DNA of 42,500 bases from Glandiceps talaboti (GCF_964340395.1 NC_135553.1:8935001-8977500), one strand, 5' to 3'. Shown: positions 11,674 to 27,013, counted from the stretch's first letter. Notes: generated by a model from the sequence alone, not told the origin. Numbers and translations are program-made.

Positions 11674-12211
11674 TTCTTAGCTATGTATTGGTGTGTACAA
11701 ATGTAATATATTGATTTCCAACATCATAACACAACGTACGATACACATACATGTAGCATTGCCAATTTCTTGTAATTCTCCAGCATACCAAAATATGAAT
11801 GATCATGAAGGTAGAAGGTATGAATTCCTTCTCTGTCCATAGATTGATGGGTCAATGAAAGTGATGTGATTGCCAAGAAGGCTAGAGCCTAGACTACTAC
11901 TAGTACTAGAGCATAGGTGTAGTGAGCGCATGCAAATATTGATAGCAAAACACATTCTTAACAATTTGTCCAATGCCATAAAAGGAACCCAGATACTTAT
12001 TTCAATTGATCGATCTCAATAGCCTTCCTCAATACCAATCATTGGCATAGATTTAACCCAAGACTCAAGAGATGGTGTTTATAAACATTGTAAACACGTG
12101 ATCAACGATGTCAACTCGGGATACCCTGTTGGCAAAAGTATATGTGTCTCTCGTTATACCTTGATTCTAGCCCTTAGAATGAGGGGTATACATGATATTT
12201 ATATGATGTAC
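11674..12211. other. Gene-free stretch next to the divergent promoter
   Basis: Contains nothing recognised. It is presumably intron 1 of the minus-strand gene starting at 12298. ACTAGTACTAG-type short palindromes occur near 11,895. Confidence 0.35.
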
Positions 12212-12298
12212 CTTATTCAGCGCTCTATTCCTATCTTCGATGACTTCAAGAAGATTTAACCGGGCAGATTCAAACATAGAATCTTCTTTCAAATCCAT
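12212..12298 (-). CDS. First coding exon of an unrecognised gene divergent from GPANK1
   Basis: On the minus strand an ATG at 12,298 opens 29 codons beginning MDLKEDSMFESARLNLLEVI and continuing EDRNRALNK, with a clean donor (AATAAG|GTACAT). The peptide is acidic and strongly helical, with no signal peptide. Its ATG faces away from the GPANK1 start 439 bases away, so the two genes probably share a bidirectional promoter. An X-box-like and an NRF1-like motif lie just upstream. The downstream exons are uncertain; 9515-9465 is the best candidate for a later one. The family is not recognised, and coiled-coil or ciliary proteins would fit. Confidence 0.5.
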
Positions 12299-12319
12299 GT
12301 TGGTTTCCAAGTAGCGTCG

Positions 12320-12344
12320 ATTTCCTGGCAACCATTGCGCATGC
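12320..12344. promoter_or_regulatory. X-box-like and NRF1-like motifs in the divergent promoter
   Basis: ATTTCC-T-GGCAAC at 12,320-12,332 matches the RFX X-box with one mismatch in the left half. TGCGCATGC at 12,336-12,344 is an NRF1-like core. Both lie within 50 bases upstream of the minus-strand ATG at 12,298, as is common in housekeeping and ciliary promoters. Binding is inferred. Confidence 0.35.
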
Positions 12345-12539
12345 TCTCTTCTTAAATTTCGCTGTCAAGTTCTGTCCAAATCCGATGTGTGTCTCAAAAT
12401 ATTTAATAAACTACATTTCAAGAGCAAATTTATGTTTTTAATGGAAAATGTCCTATTTTTTTCATATAATAACACAGTTTTATCTTTCTTGACATCGCAG
12501 ATCTCGTAGGATCACGTTCTGTAGTGGGGAAAACAAACA

Positions 12540-12611
12540 AAGATGGCGGCGCCCATGAATGACAAGTACGCTAACGTAGAGTCAACGTTCGTGGATGTCA
12601 TTTGCCTTTAA
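12540..12611 (+). promoter_or_regulatory. YY1-type AAGATGGCGGC element with a 22-codon upstream ORF
   Basis: AAGATGGCGGC at 12,540-12,550 is the classical YY1 element that in animals often sits just downstream of a transcription start and overlaps an ATG. Here its ATG (12,543) opens a 22-codon reading frame (MAAPMNDKYANVES...) ending at TAA 12,609-12,611, 125 bases before the GPANK1 start. If it is included in the mRNA it would be an upstream ORF that could damp GPANK1 translation. Confidence 0.4.
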
Positions 12612-12736
12612 TATCCGAATTCTATCATTGATCTCATTGTCACTGTGGAAGCAGCAACCTCTCATCCGAAACGAGGACTTATATTGCAGTTAAACTGCGT
12701 CTGATAATATTAATAGGCGTCCGATCTGATACAACG

Positions 12737-13831
12737 ATGATGTCCTCATCCGATCATCACAATATCAGACCCGTCAGATTTGTACGTCCAACGTCGAACG
12801 ACTCGAAGGATTTAGCTTCAAAGATTGATGCAAAGAATCACAACCAGCGCGACAACAGAGAATTTAGTTTAAGTGGCGAGGAGGCCAGGTCATTTTACGA
12901 CAGTGTCATCGCTGAACCATCAACAGCAAGTACAAATGACCTTGGACGTAAAGTTGACAGACCTGACCCCGAAAAGGCTGAAACGAGGTCACCATCTGGA
13001 CACAGGCACCATCGGAGGAGGGCTAAACGAAGATCAAGTTCGTTCACAAAGTCGAATTGTCGTACGGATGAGCGATTGATCAACCGTTTTCTTCGACATG
13101 CACAATGTGGTGATCTGAATGAATTAGTAAAATGCCACGAACGAGGCTGTGATATTAACGGCAGTGATATATATTCATGGACGGCACTTATGTGTGCTGC
13201 ACATAGTGGACAATTGGAAATCGTACGATATCTATTACTAAATGGAGCCAGGAAAGAGTTGTGCAATAACCAGGGACAGACTGCAGCTGATCTCGCTAAC
13301 ATTGCTGGTCATACAGATATTGTTGAAATGTTGTTGTTTGAAAAGAAACCAGACAGAAAAAGGAAAAGAAAAACAAAAAGTAAATTTTGGTGTGACATTT
13401 GTAAAATCGAATTCTCAGAGGTTGACCGTGAAGAACACAAGCATTCAACTGTTCATTTATTTAACAGTAATCATAAAGTACTGCCAACACAGTATGGTAT
13501 TCCGGAGAGTAATGTTGGATTCCAGATGATGGTTAAAGGGGGATGGGATAGAGATCATGGATTAGGTCCGGAAGGAACAGGACAAAAGTATCCTGTGAAG
13601 ACAGTATTGAAAAGAGACAGAGAAGGCCTTGGTGCTAGCAAAGATAAGAACAAAGCCAAAGTAACTCATTTTAAACCAAATGATGAGGATGCTGTCAAAG
13701 CAGCAAAGAAATCAAAGAAAGAAAAATATCCATGTATGCGACCAGGAACAATCAGCAGAAAGGCAAGGGAAAGGAAAGCGAGGAAAGAAAAAGAATGGGA
13801 GCGAGATTTGCGAATTTACTTCAACTCATGA
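12737..13831 (+). CDS. GPANK1: GPANK1 homologue (G-patch domain and ankyrin repeats protein), single coding exon
   Basis: Intact 364-residue protein, close to the vertebrate GPANK1 (BAT4) length. An N-terminal low-complexity basic region includes HRHHRRRAKRRSS at 89-101. Ankyrin repeats follow at about 114-143, 147-176 (SWTALMCAAHSGQLEIVRYL) and 180-203 (QTAADLANIAGHTDIVEMLL). A C2H2-like finger lies at 217-240 (WCDIC, then H236 and H240), and a G-patch at about 259-304 (GFQMMVKGGWDRDHGLG, then REGLGA). A lysine-rich tail KARERKARKEKEWERDLRIY closes the protein. This order is the family signature. G-patch proteins generally bind and activate DEAH helicases or act in RNA processing, and the basic stretches suggest a nuclear location; the precise role is poorly known. 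There are two consecutive ATGs, and the first is used here. No introns interrupt the coding sequence. It is divergent from the 12,298 gene. Overlapping frames in this interval are shadows. Confidence 0.93.
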   Translation: MMSSSDHHNIRPVRFVRPTSNDSKDLASKIDAKNHNQRDNREFSLSGEEARSFYDSVIAEPSTASTNDLGRKVDRPDPEKAETRSPSGHRHHRRRAKRRSSSFTKSNCRTDERLINRFLRHAQCGDLNELVKCHERGCDINGSDIYSWTALMCAAHSGQLEIVRYLLLNGARKELCNNQGQTAADLANIAGHTDIVEMLLFEKKPDRKRKRKTKSKFWCDICKIEFSEVDREEHKHSTVHLFNSNHKVLPTQYGIPESNVGFQMMVKGGWDRDHGLGPEGTGQKYPVKTVLKRDREGLGASKDKNKAKVTHFKPNDEDAVKAAKKSKKEKYPCMRPGTISRKARERKARKEKEWERDLRIYFNS

Positions 13832-13850
13832 TGACAAAAATGAAAATCTT

Positions 13851-13911
13851 ATTTTGTTTTCCTTATAATTACACTATGTGTCACATAGTGTAATTTTAAG
13901 GAAAACAAAAT
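13851..13911 (+). repeat. Near-perfect hairpin in the GPANK1 3' UTR
   Basis: Two 30-base arms (13,851-13,880 and 13,882-13,911) are inverse complements with a single mismatch and a one-base loop (centre CTATGTG-T-CACATAG). It begins 20 bases after the GPANK1 stop codon, so it would form a long stem in the mRNA. It could be a tiny MITE remnant or a regulatory stem. Confidence 0.9.
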
Positions 13912-14214
13912 TACAATTTTGATGAGAAACATAATGGTTTACTTATGCAAATATGAAAAGACAAAGTGGAAACATTAATGAGCAAGTCTATGAAATTAAA
14001 TATAGTGTATTAATATTTGAAGTATGTTTCCTATTCAATCAAGAAATTATTTATTGGTTTATTACAGTAAATGAATTACTTTCAGTTTTACATTTCATAT
14101 ACATTGAGATAATTGTTTCTTTGACTAATCTGTACATATACAGATAGTTCTCCCCCACCTCAGTATTTACATAACAAAGTATTTTCCATCATGCAGATGT
14201 GTCTTTTGTTTTCT

Positions 14215-14220
14215 ATTAAA
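14215..14220 (+). promoter_or_regulatory. Possible GPANK1 polyadenylation signal (ATTAAA)
   Basis: ATTAAA, the commonest variant of AATAAA, occurs about 385 bases after the GPANK1 stop and just before the foldback element at 14,324. No AATAAA was noticed between the stop and this point. Weak call. Confidence 0.25.
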
Positions 14221-14323
14221 GTCACAAAGATTTTAAAACATCAGTTGACATTACCCGTGGCAGAGATGTTTCATGATAGAATTTGTTTTTATTTTGGTGT
14301 TTTAAAAAGAAAATCAAGATACA

Positions 14324-14783
14324 ACGAAAATCATAAACCCTGAAAGAAAACGCCGCCTGGCTCGACAAAAATCTCGCTAACATTGCTACTGTTTTTTGTC
14401 TGGCTAGACATTGTATCTCTTCGATGTTGAAAATCTTCTCATCTGGCTTGAAATCTAATTAATATTTCTACATGTTATCGTCTGGCACAACAAGAACTGA
14501 ATTACAATTGTTACAGTTTAGTCAATTGACTGTCTCAAAAATATCAGAGAATGCACCAACCTTATGTTTACCAGTGACATATAAATTTGGCGATGATCTA
14601 TAAGATACTGGTAGATCATGCAAAGAAAGTGTTAACAATATTGGTAAAGATGTATGTCATGCCAGATGATTGACAAAGCGCTGTTGGTAAGATTTTTGTC
14701 TAGCCAGATGATAACATGTAGCAATGTTAATGAGACTTTTGTCGAGCTAGGCGACATTTTGTTTCAGGGTTTATGATTTTCGT
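14324..14783. mobile_element. Foldback/MITE element with 66-base inverted ends
   Basis: The left end (14,324-14,389, starting ACGAAAATCATAAACCCTGA) and the right end (14,718-14,783) are inverse complements over about 66 bases with several mismatches. Inside, further inverted copies of TCTGGC...AGATGATAACATG modules occur (about 14,470-14,487 and 14,700-14,718). No transposase is present. It shares the module CATTGCTACATTTTATCATC (with small changes) with the arrays at 29,880 and 34,690-34,900. Confidence 0.75.
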
Positions 14784-16971
<2,188 letters not shown>

Positions 16972-17039
16972 ATTAAGACAGACACAGACACAGACACAGA
17001 CACAGACCGTCAGAGACAGAGAAGAATGCACTTATAACT

Positions 17040-20173
<3,134 letters not shown>

Positions 20174-20433
20174 GATTTGACTGAAATCCGTGACACCTGA
20201 TGGCCAAGTGACTTTCCAATTGGATGTCACGGATTGTTTGACCTTCAAACACACGAAATAACAAGTAGAATCTGCTTCAAATATCAGTAAGAATAAAAAA
20301 ACCCAGAAAAATGTCAGGTCATGTCACGATGGCGTCTTATACTGAGTTTGTTTGTCATGAAGGAGCCATAATTAATTTGTAACGACTTTCTTTAAATCAC
20401 ACAGGAGGTCAAAGTTGTCATCGAAATCGCACA

Positions 20434-20775
20434 ATGTTTGTTTTACTACGACTGGTATTGATCGGTAAGTACTGGATTGTCTCCTTGTTCTATAAGCTTA
20501 TGTTTTACACTGACTCATTCATATGAATAGAAACTTTATCATTATGTGTAGTCCTTATTTTGACATATTCAATGTAAGCATAATGCTGGATTTGCCAGGT
20601 TGTATGCTGTTACTGACTTTAATACCTTTGTACTCTAAATTAGCTTAGATTTCATGGCAGTCGGCAATCGCCAGTCATTTTAATAGAATCGACCTTCTTC
20701 GATTCAGAGTTTTCATTATAGCCTTAAATAGGATAACATCCACATGCCATAACAGCTAATAACGTCAACAACGTC

Positions 20776-20810
<35 letters not shown>

Positions 20811-22932
20811 GAGCTTACAACACACACACTATACAAAATGTTTACTGTTTTCATTTCAAGCTTCTATGACAACAGTAACTTTAGCAACGACATGTTGTAT
20901 ATGTGACGACACAAACAAAGCGTATGGTTCCTTCGACTGCTCAACAGACTGTGGCATAGAATACGATTGTGACTCCAAGGGAGTTAGTAGTTACCCGACA
21001 GTTTGCGTGGTAAGTAAAGCAACAGTGTTGTCCTACTTATAAGATTGTACATGGCCTGGATTTTCGTCTAATCTTCAATTTTCATGGGCAATAATAAAGT
21101 AGTTTGATCTTTGAATGTAGATGTCATTTTCAAAGTTTCTTTGTTTTGCTGTTCATGTTCCTTCGCAGATTTTGTCTCATTCATTTATCTAGTATTGTTA
21201 GAGAAAGAGAAGACAGAGAATGCTTAAAGAGGAAATAATTTCAAATTACCAGATTTTCTTTCACTATTCTTCCACCACCTTCATGAGCTAACTTTTGAGT
21301 GTCCGTGCCCATTACAATCGTATTTACACATACTGTCTTCCCCAAATCAACTTACATGCACTGTAAATAAATAAATGGTTAGACTTTGGTAAAAAGCATT
21401 TTCGCACTCTGTTTTCAAGTACAATATCCTTTTGTTGAATGCGAGTGCAGCTGTTGCAGGAAAGGGTTGTTTTTCTTATTAAGAGTATTGCTGTCTTCTG
21501 ATCTTTAGGACGGAGTTAACTATATTGCACAGTTAGTGGATGACGAACATTTGTAATTAAATCTATCATAACACACTCCCCTTACAAAACTCGGAGACTG
21601 TGGAAATATGGAGCCCCCCTTTTGATGTCCAAAATGTCTAATTTCAAACTTCCCTCGCAGTATTTTGCCATGGAGTAAATTCTGCCCATTTCCTTAGCTG
21701 CTCGACAGTCTGTTTGTATATATGTTGCTAGATTCGGTACAACCATACAGGTACATAGTAACCGACATCTAAAGAAGAAGAAATGACAAGTGATATTATC
21801 GGTATTGTTCCTATGTCATCTCTGGGCCACCGTAGGTTTAATGAGATAATGCGAATGAATTACAAATAGAAATGACGACAAACAATACTGGAAGTACATA
21901 CATTTTATAATCATAAAGCACGTTATTCATAAGTCTCTTTATGCTAACTACCCTATCAGGTTCAACGTATTGATAATAGTACACACACGCTGTTTATCAG
22001 AAACTGTGCTTACCTAGGATTCGACGAATGTTACCAGGGCTGTAAAGTAAACCCATTTGATTGTAAGTTACGTTTTAATTCCTTTTATACAACATATATG
22101 TGTCACCAGCCACTGAAAGTGGTCACACTTCCAAATTCACATCATATCGTCGTAAAACCATCATTCTCTTTACGGCAAAAGAGTGACGCTACCCGTACCC
22201 GCGTACCCCACGTGCGTACACTCCCCGAAGAGTTAATTTTCCTTATGTGAGAAAAAAAATATCGTCTGGCTTGCGAGAAAGCAAATTCAGTTTTTAACAT
22301 GTAGCTTTTGAATATAATAAATATCGACTGGCAAATTTTTTTTGTGATTTAGTGAAGTCAGAAAATACTAGATGAAAGAATGATATCCAAGGCAATTATC
22401 CAGTACAAAATCTGACTCTCACTTTTATTGGTAACTCGGGGCAACTATGGATAAGATGACGGTTTGACGGGTCACCTGTGGTATAAAGGGTCGCGTTCAG
22501 ATCCTCACTGGACTAGATATAGTTCAGATATGCATCGAAAATTTTGGATTATTTCTTTCACTTTGAAAACCTTAAAGTTTATATATTTTGTATCAGTTTC
22601 TTTTTCTTATTACTCGTTGTAGTTTTCGACACATTTATTTGAAATCTACATGTTAAACTTTACCGTTGTGTTTATTTTGTTTCTCAGCCGACGATCGCAT
22701 CAGTGACGAGTGCTGTGATTCAGAGCTGTGTAACTCAGATATTGATCCAGTTAATCACTGTGACGGCCAAACTGGAGGTGTCCAACCTACGCAGTCCGGT
22801 ACACAGCAGTCTGGTACACAAGCCCCAGGGCAGAAATGCAGTTCTGGTCCTCGAGCTGCCACCCCAGACGTCTATTTATACCGAACACTGATGGCGCTGT
22901 TCATACACTACATATTTGGTGCGGTTTTCTGA
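20434..22932 (+). CDS. Ly6/uPAR-type, probably GPI-anchored surface protein, four coding exons
   Basis: Exons at 20,434-20,464, 20,861-21,009, 21,960-22,062 and 22,688-22,932 join in phases 1, 0, 1 to give 175 residues. All borders are GT..AG, with GTAAGT donors and pyrimidine-rich acceptors. Residues 1-20 form a signal peptide (MFVLLRLVLIASMTTV...). Cysteines lie at 22, 23, 25, 37, 41, 47, 59, 76, 84, 88, 103, 104 and 109. The region ends with DECCDSELCN, the CC-x4-CN signature that closes Ly6/uPAR three-finger domains. N67-S-T is a glycosylation site. A Gly/Gln/Thr/Ser-rich linker (119-150), with C119 and C145, leads to a C-terminal hydrophobic tail (about 158-175, LMALFIHYIFGAVF), typical of a GPI signal. 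The start codon may be in a second exon, because TTTAAATCACACAG|GAGG lies 30 bases upstream. AATAAA follows at 23,244. The ligand is unknown. The family includes adhesion, receptor-modulating and signalling proteins, and no specific member is recognised. Confidence 0.82.
20756..20810. repeat. (AAC)n microsatellite in intron 1 of the Ly6-like gene
   Basis: Starts with three AACGTC-type units and becomes pure CAA repeats. It lies 50 bases before the acceptor of exon 2. Confidence 0.95.
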
Positions 22933-23243
22933 GCATATTTACAGCTCATTCAGGCGTGTAATGTATCTTAACCAACTTATACTCAGCGAAATCTACTTAC
23001 ATATTTGACAGTGTTCCAGTCAAATATTTTGTTTACTTGTTTTTATTCAAATAGATCTGTGTGTATTTTCAAGTGACAGTGTTGTAATTCTGTTCCCCAA
23101 GCTGCCTTATCCGATATGTCTGTTTACATCGATAGGAACACTGGCAGCGCTGGTAATGATTTTCAGTAATTTCCAACTTCTATGCAATATTACTGTAAAA
23201 TAAACTTACATAATTCTACTCGTTATGTTTATAACATAATTTT

Positions 23244-23249
23244 AATAAA
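23244..23249 (+). promoter_or_regulatory. AATAAA, likely polyadenylation signal of the Ly6-like gene
   Basis: Canonical hexamer 312 bases after the stop codon and just before the repeat array at 23.4 kb. Another A-rich candidate, AAAATAAACT, lies at about 23,197. Confidence 0.45.
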
Positions 23250-23384
23250 AATTAATGCAAACTGTGTAAATCTTTGTTTTGAATGATTTTTATTTTTATA
23301 GTGAAATCAAGTGTGCTTTACTATACAGTATGGGGAACAGTTTTTTCTTCCGTAAGGGAGAGATGTATTTATGGGTGGAAGTCT

Positions 23385-23403
23385 GTGTGTCTGTGTGTGT
23401 GTG

Positions 23404-23434
<31 letters not shown>

Positions 23435-24440
23435 GTCATCGTTTTCTCCATAACGGCTTGCTCAATTCAAACGAAATTTTGAAGACGTATTCCGTAGGGT
23501 AATGGCAAGACTTGATTAGGTTTTGGTAAAAATCCCGTGAATATTAATGAGAAATTTACATAATTAATGATTTTCGGTAATTAGGCTATATCTCAAGAAT
23601 GCACGCTTCAAATTTATTATAACTTGATATACACATTTGCAATACCAAAGCGCACCTGTCCTGAAAATATTACTAATGTACCTTTTAGTTTTAATAAGAT
23701 ATTGGCATATTTTCGGCACATTGTACACACAATCGTCATGGACATTAAAGGATCTGTGTCACCGTTTTCTCCATAACGGCTTGCTCAATTCAAACGAAAT
23801 TTTGAAGATGTAATCCGTAGGGTAATGGAAAGACTTGATTAGGTTTTGGTAAATATCCCGTGAATATTAATGAGCAATTTACGTAATTAATGATTTTCGG
23901 TAATTAGGCTATATCTCAAGAATGCACACTTCAAATTCATTATAACTTGGTACACACATTTGCGGTACCAAAGCGCACCTGTCCTGAAAATATTACTAAT
24001 GTAGCTTTTAGTTTTAATAAGTTATTGGCATACTTTCGATTGGCCACAAAAAAGAAAAAAAATAGTTTCTCGTCAGGAAATGTCGTCTAAAGTGGTGCGA
24101 CTTTATCACCATTTTCTAAAACACGACTGGCTTAATTCAAACGAAGTTTATTGCATGTGTTCTGTAGGGTAGTGACAAGAACTGATTAGCTTTCGGTAAA
24201 CATCCCAAGAATATTAACGAGAAATTTACATAATTAATGGTTTTCGGTAATTAGGGTATATCTCAAGAATGCACACTTCAAATTCAATATAATTTGATAC
24301 ATGCATTTGCGATACCAAAGCGCACTTGTCCTGAAAATATTATTGATGTAGCTTTTAGTTTTAATAAATTATTGGCATATTTTTGTAGTCCACTAAGAAG
24401 GAAAAAATAGTTTCTCATCAGGAAATGTTGTCTAAAGTGG
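23385..24440. repeat. Three tandem copies of a 323-347 base repeat, led by a TG/TCTG microsatellite
   Basis: A (GT)n/(GTCT)n tract (about 23,385-23,432) leads into copy 1 at 23,433, copy 2 at 23,756 and copy 3 at about 24,103. Shared landmarks are TTTTCTCCATAACGGCTTGC (altered in copy 3), TTAATGATTTTCGGTAATTA and CCAAAGCGCACCTGTCCTG. Copies 2 and 3 also share an extra tail ending GTCTAAAGTGG. Copy 3 is the most diverged. No coding sequence is apparent. Confidence 0.9.
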
Positions 24441-26190
24441 AACAACGATGCGCTTATTTATATATTTTTTTACATTCTCAACAAATGTCACAGTACATGT
24501 TGTGGTTGGCCAGGAGATCACTAACAGCAATGAGCAAATAGCAATCAATGAGAAAAAATAACTTATTACATATGTTCTGTTGTATTCCAACAATTGTCTG
24601 TAGGAACGACAATCTCAAAACTTTGCCCTTACGGAAGACATTCAGTTTACATCTGGTATATATTTGCATTCAAAAGTAATCTTCGGGCTTAGTGTATACC
24701 TTACAACTACATCATTCGCACATTTATTTGCAAAAGTCGTGGTATAAAAAACGTATACTGCTTTTAGTCTTCAATGTATTAGCAAGCCACAGAAAACATC
24801 GCTTCACAAGGATGAACTGACCCTTTCATGAAACGAATATTTTAGATTAACAACCGCAGCGCTAGCTAGTCTGGAATCCATGCGGGTTGAACTTTTACAT
24901 TCGTCTTTCAAAGACGAATGTAAAAATCCAATCAGCATGGATTCCAAACTACCACAGCGCATGTTAAGGTATGAAGACGTTTACAGTAACAAGGTAGTGT
25001 GCTAATAACTAGTTCGCAAACGGAAGTAGGATCATATGATAAAACAAGAAAAAACCATTAAGAAGTTGAATGCATCGAGTCATGAACGGATGATGACCCC
25101 TATGAAATGCTATTAAACAGAACCCCCCCCCCCCCCCGTCTCTAGTTTGAATAAGCAGTGATGAGAATGTAAGTTGCTGTGGAGTAAGACTGGACCCGGT
25201 CCTGACATGATGGCCCTTTACCGTCTCGTATATCATTGTCTGTATCAAGTCCCGACTTGCCCAGTCTGCAAGCAGGACTAGCTGTAATTCAAGGACCCCC
25301 CCCCCACCACACACACACACACACACACACACAAACAAACAAACAAACACACCATTCAATACAAAAAACCAGCAAGGTGCGTATAGGCACATTATTTACA
25401 ATATTGTCCAATGACATCCCAAGGTCACTGAATTAGTCAGTGTACCTGGGGATAGCTAGAAAGCAAACCTTCCATTAATAATGAAACCAAGTAAATCTCC
25501 CAATTAAAGTTCATTATCATCGATCATCCAATTATTCAACTGTGACCGAGATATTCACTAAATAGTTACCATATCCTAAAGTCTTCGAAAATCGACATTG
25601 AGTATTCGACTTTCAAAAGCAGAACCGGTACCGGTAAATTAAACGTATGGACATACAGAAATTAGACTGTTCAGGAAGACCTGTCATAGTCATAGTATAC
25701 GATTTTACGTAAATTTGAATCAAGCGGATATTACCTTATAACTTACTTTCAACTTACAGATGTATATGTAATATACTCCGAGTACCGCGTATTAACATCA
25801 AAATATCACAAGTATCGCAGTGAGAATCTATTGATGACACAACGTTCTTCACGTTGTGAAGTTAGCACGTATAGCCCACAGTGCTTCCTCTATTCCTTAG
25901 CGCTACATTTGTCTGTGACAATAAGCGTGGGATAGGGATAAGCTAATGAGGCATCGTATGATATGTCAGCGCCTCGAGCTAAATCGTCGTCACAGACGTG
26001 TTACACTGACTGTGTAAAACCTATGAAGGCGATGTTATCTGAAACTGTGGTGTTCGCCTTATACATGTCATCTGGTGTGTAGGACACCCATGTCGAGTTG
26101 AAAGATGCATTGTGACAAACCGATGATTCTATACATCAGAGTCAGCTCTTGGTGGGCCTACAGATCGAATCCTACGAAAGCCGCCAGGGG
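24441..26190. other. Gene-free stretch with simple repeats
   Basis: Contains the hairpin at 24,857-24,960, a poly-C run at 25,122-25,137 and a (CA)n/(CAAA)n tract at 25,306-25,350. The long minus-strand frame over 25,009-25,392 crosses these tracts and is not supported as a gene. Confidence 0.4.
24857..24960. repeat. Foldback, 104 bases
   Basis: The inner stem TTTACATTCGTCTTT / AAAGACGAATGTAAA (about 24,893-24,926) and outer arms GGAATCCATGC / GCATGGATTCC form a nested hairpin. The outermost GCAGCGC and ACAGCGC edges are only approximately complementary. MITE-like remnant. Confidence 0.8.
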
Positions 26191-26244
26191 ACTTCCGACT
26201 TCCAACTTCCGACTTCCAACTTCCGACTTCCAACTTCCAACTTC
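26191..26244. repeat. ACTTCCR heptamer array, copy A
   Basis: Alternating ACTTCCG and ACTTCCA units, about eight, immediately left of the 34-base minisatellite. Confidence 0.93.
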
Positions 26245-26250
26245 GTGTGT

Positions 26251-26790
26251 ATATTTTACTTTATACCAAATGGGCCAGGATGGGTTGTTTTACTGTATAC
26301 AAATAGGCCAGGATGGTATGTTTTACTGTATACAAATAGGCCAGGATGGTATGTTTTACAGTACATGTATACCAAATGGGCCAGGATGGTACATTTTACT
26401 TTATACCAAATGGCCAGGGTGGTATGTTTTACTGTATACAAATAGGCCAGGATGGTATGTTTTACTGTATACCAAATAGGCCAGGATGGTATATTTTACT
26501 TTATACCTATGGGCCAGAATGGTATGTTTTACTTTATACCAAATGGGCCAGGATGGTATGTTTTACTTTATACCAAATGGGCCAGGATGGTATGTTTTAC
26601 TTTATACCAAATGGGCCAGGATGGTATGTTTTACTGTATAGAAATAGGCCAGGATGGTACGTTTTACTGTATACCAAATGGGCCAGGATAGTAACTCTTG
26701 ATTCATACCAAATGGGTCAGGATGGTATGTTTTACTGTTTACCAAATAGGCCAGGATGGGAAGACTGTATACCTAATGGGCCAGGATATA
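26251..26790. repeat. 34-base minisatellite, about 16 units
   Basis: The unit is roughly GGTATGTTTTACTTTATACC plus AAATGGGCCAGGAT; exact 34-base spacing is visible at 26,521, 26,555 and 26,589. Units vary between TTTATACCAAATGGG and TGTATACAAATAGG. The unit length is not a multiple of three, so the Gly/Trp/Tyr-rich open frames (such as 26,346-26,864) shift register at each unit and are not genes. Confidence 0.96.
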
Positions 26791-27013
26791 TATATTTTCT
26801 TGCAAGTAGATATAAGTTAGCTTTGTTAGTTCAGATGTTCATGGGATGTTTGTACGGAAGGTAAAATAAGTCAGGAAAGAAGGCAATTTAAGAATTTTTG
26901 AAAATTAGAAGATGAGTGAAGTTATGGGGCACAAAAAGTAAATGTTGTATTCTATATTGTCATGATTTTTGCAAGAAATCACATTGTTGTTGTAAATTTA
27001 CTGAGAACTGAGA

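Noticed and set aside
12895-13302. 135-codon minus-strand frame inside GPANK1
   Set aside because: Antisense shadow of the GPANK1 coding sequence.
26256-26864. Long Gly/Trp/Tyr-rich open frames on both strands
   Set aside because: They are translations of a 34-base minisatellite whose unit is not a multiple of three. No start context, splice site or conserved family.
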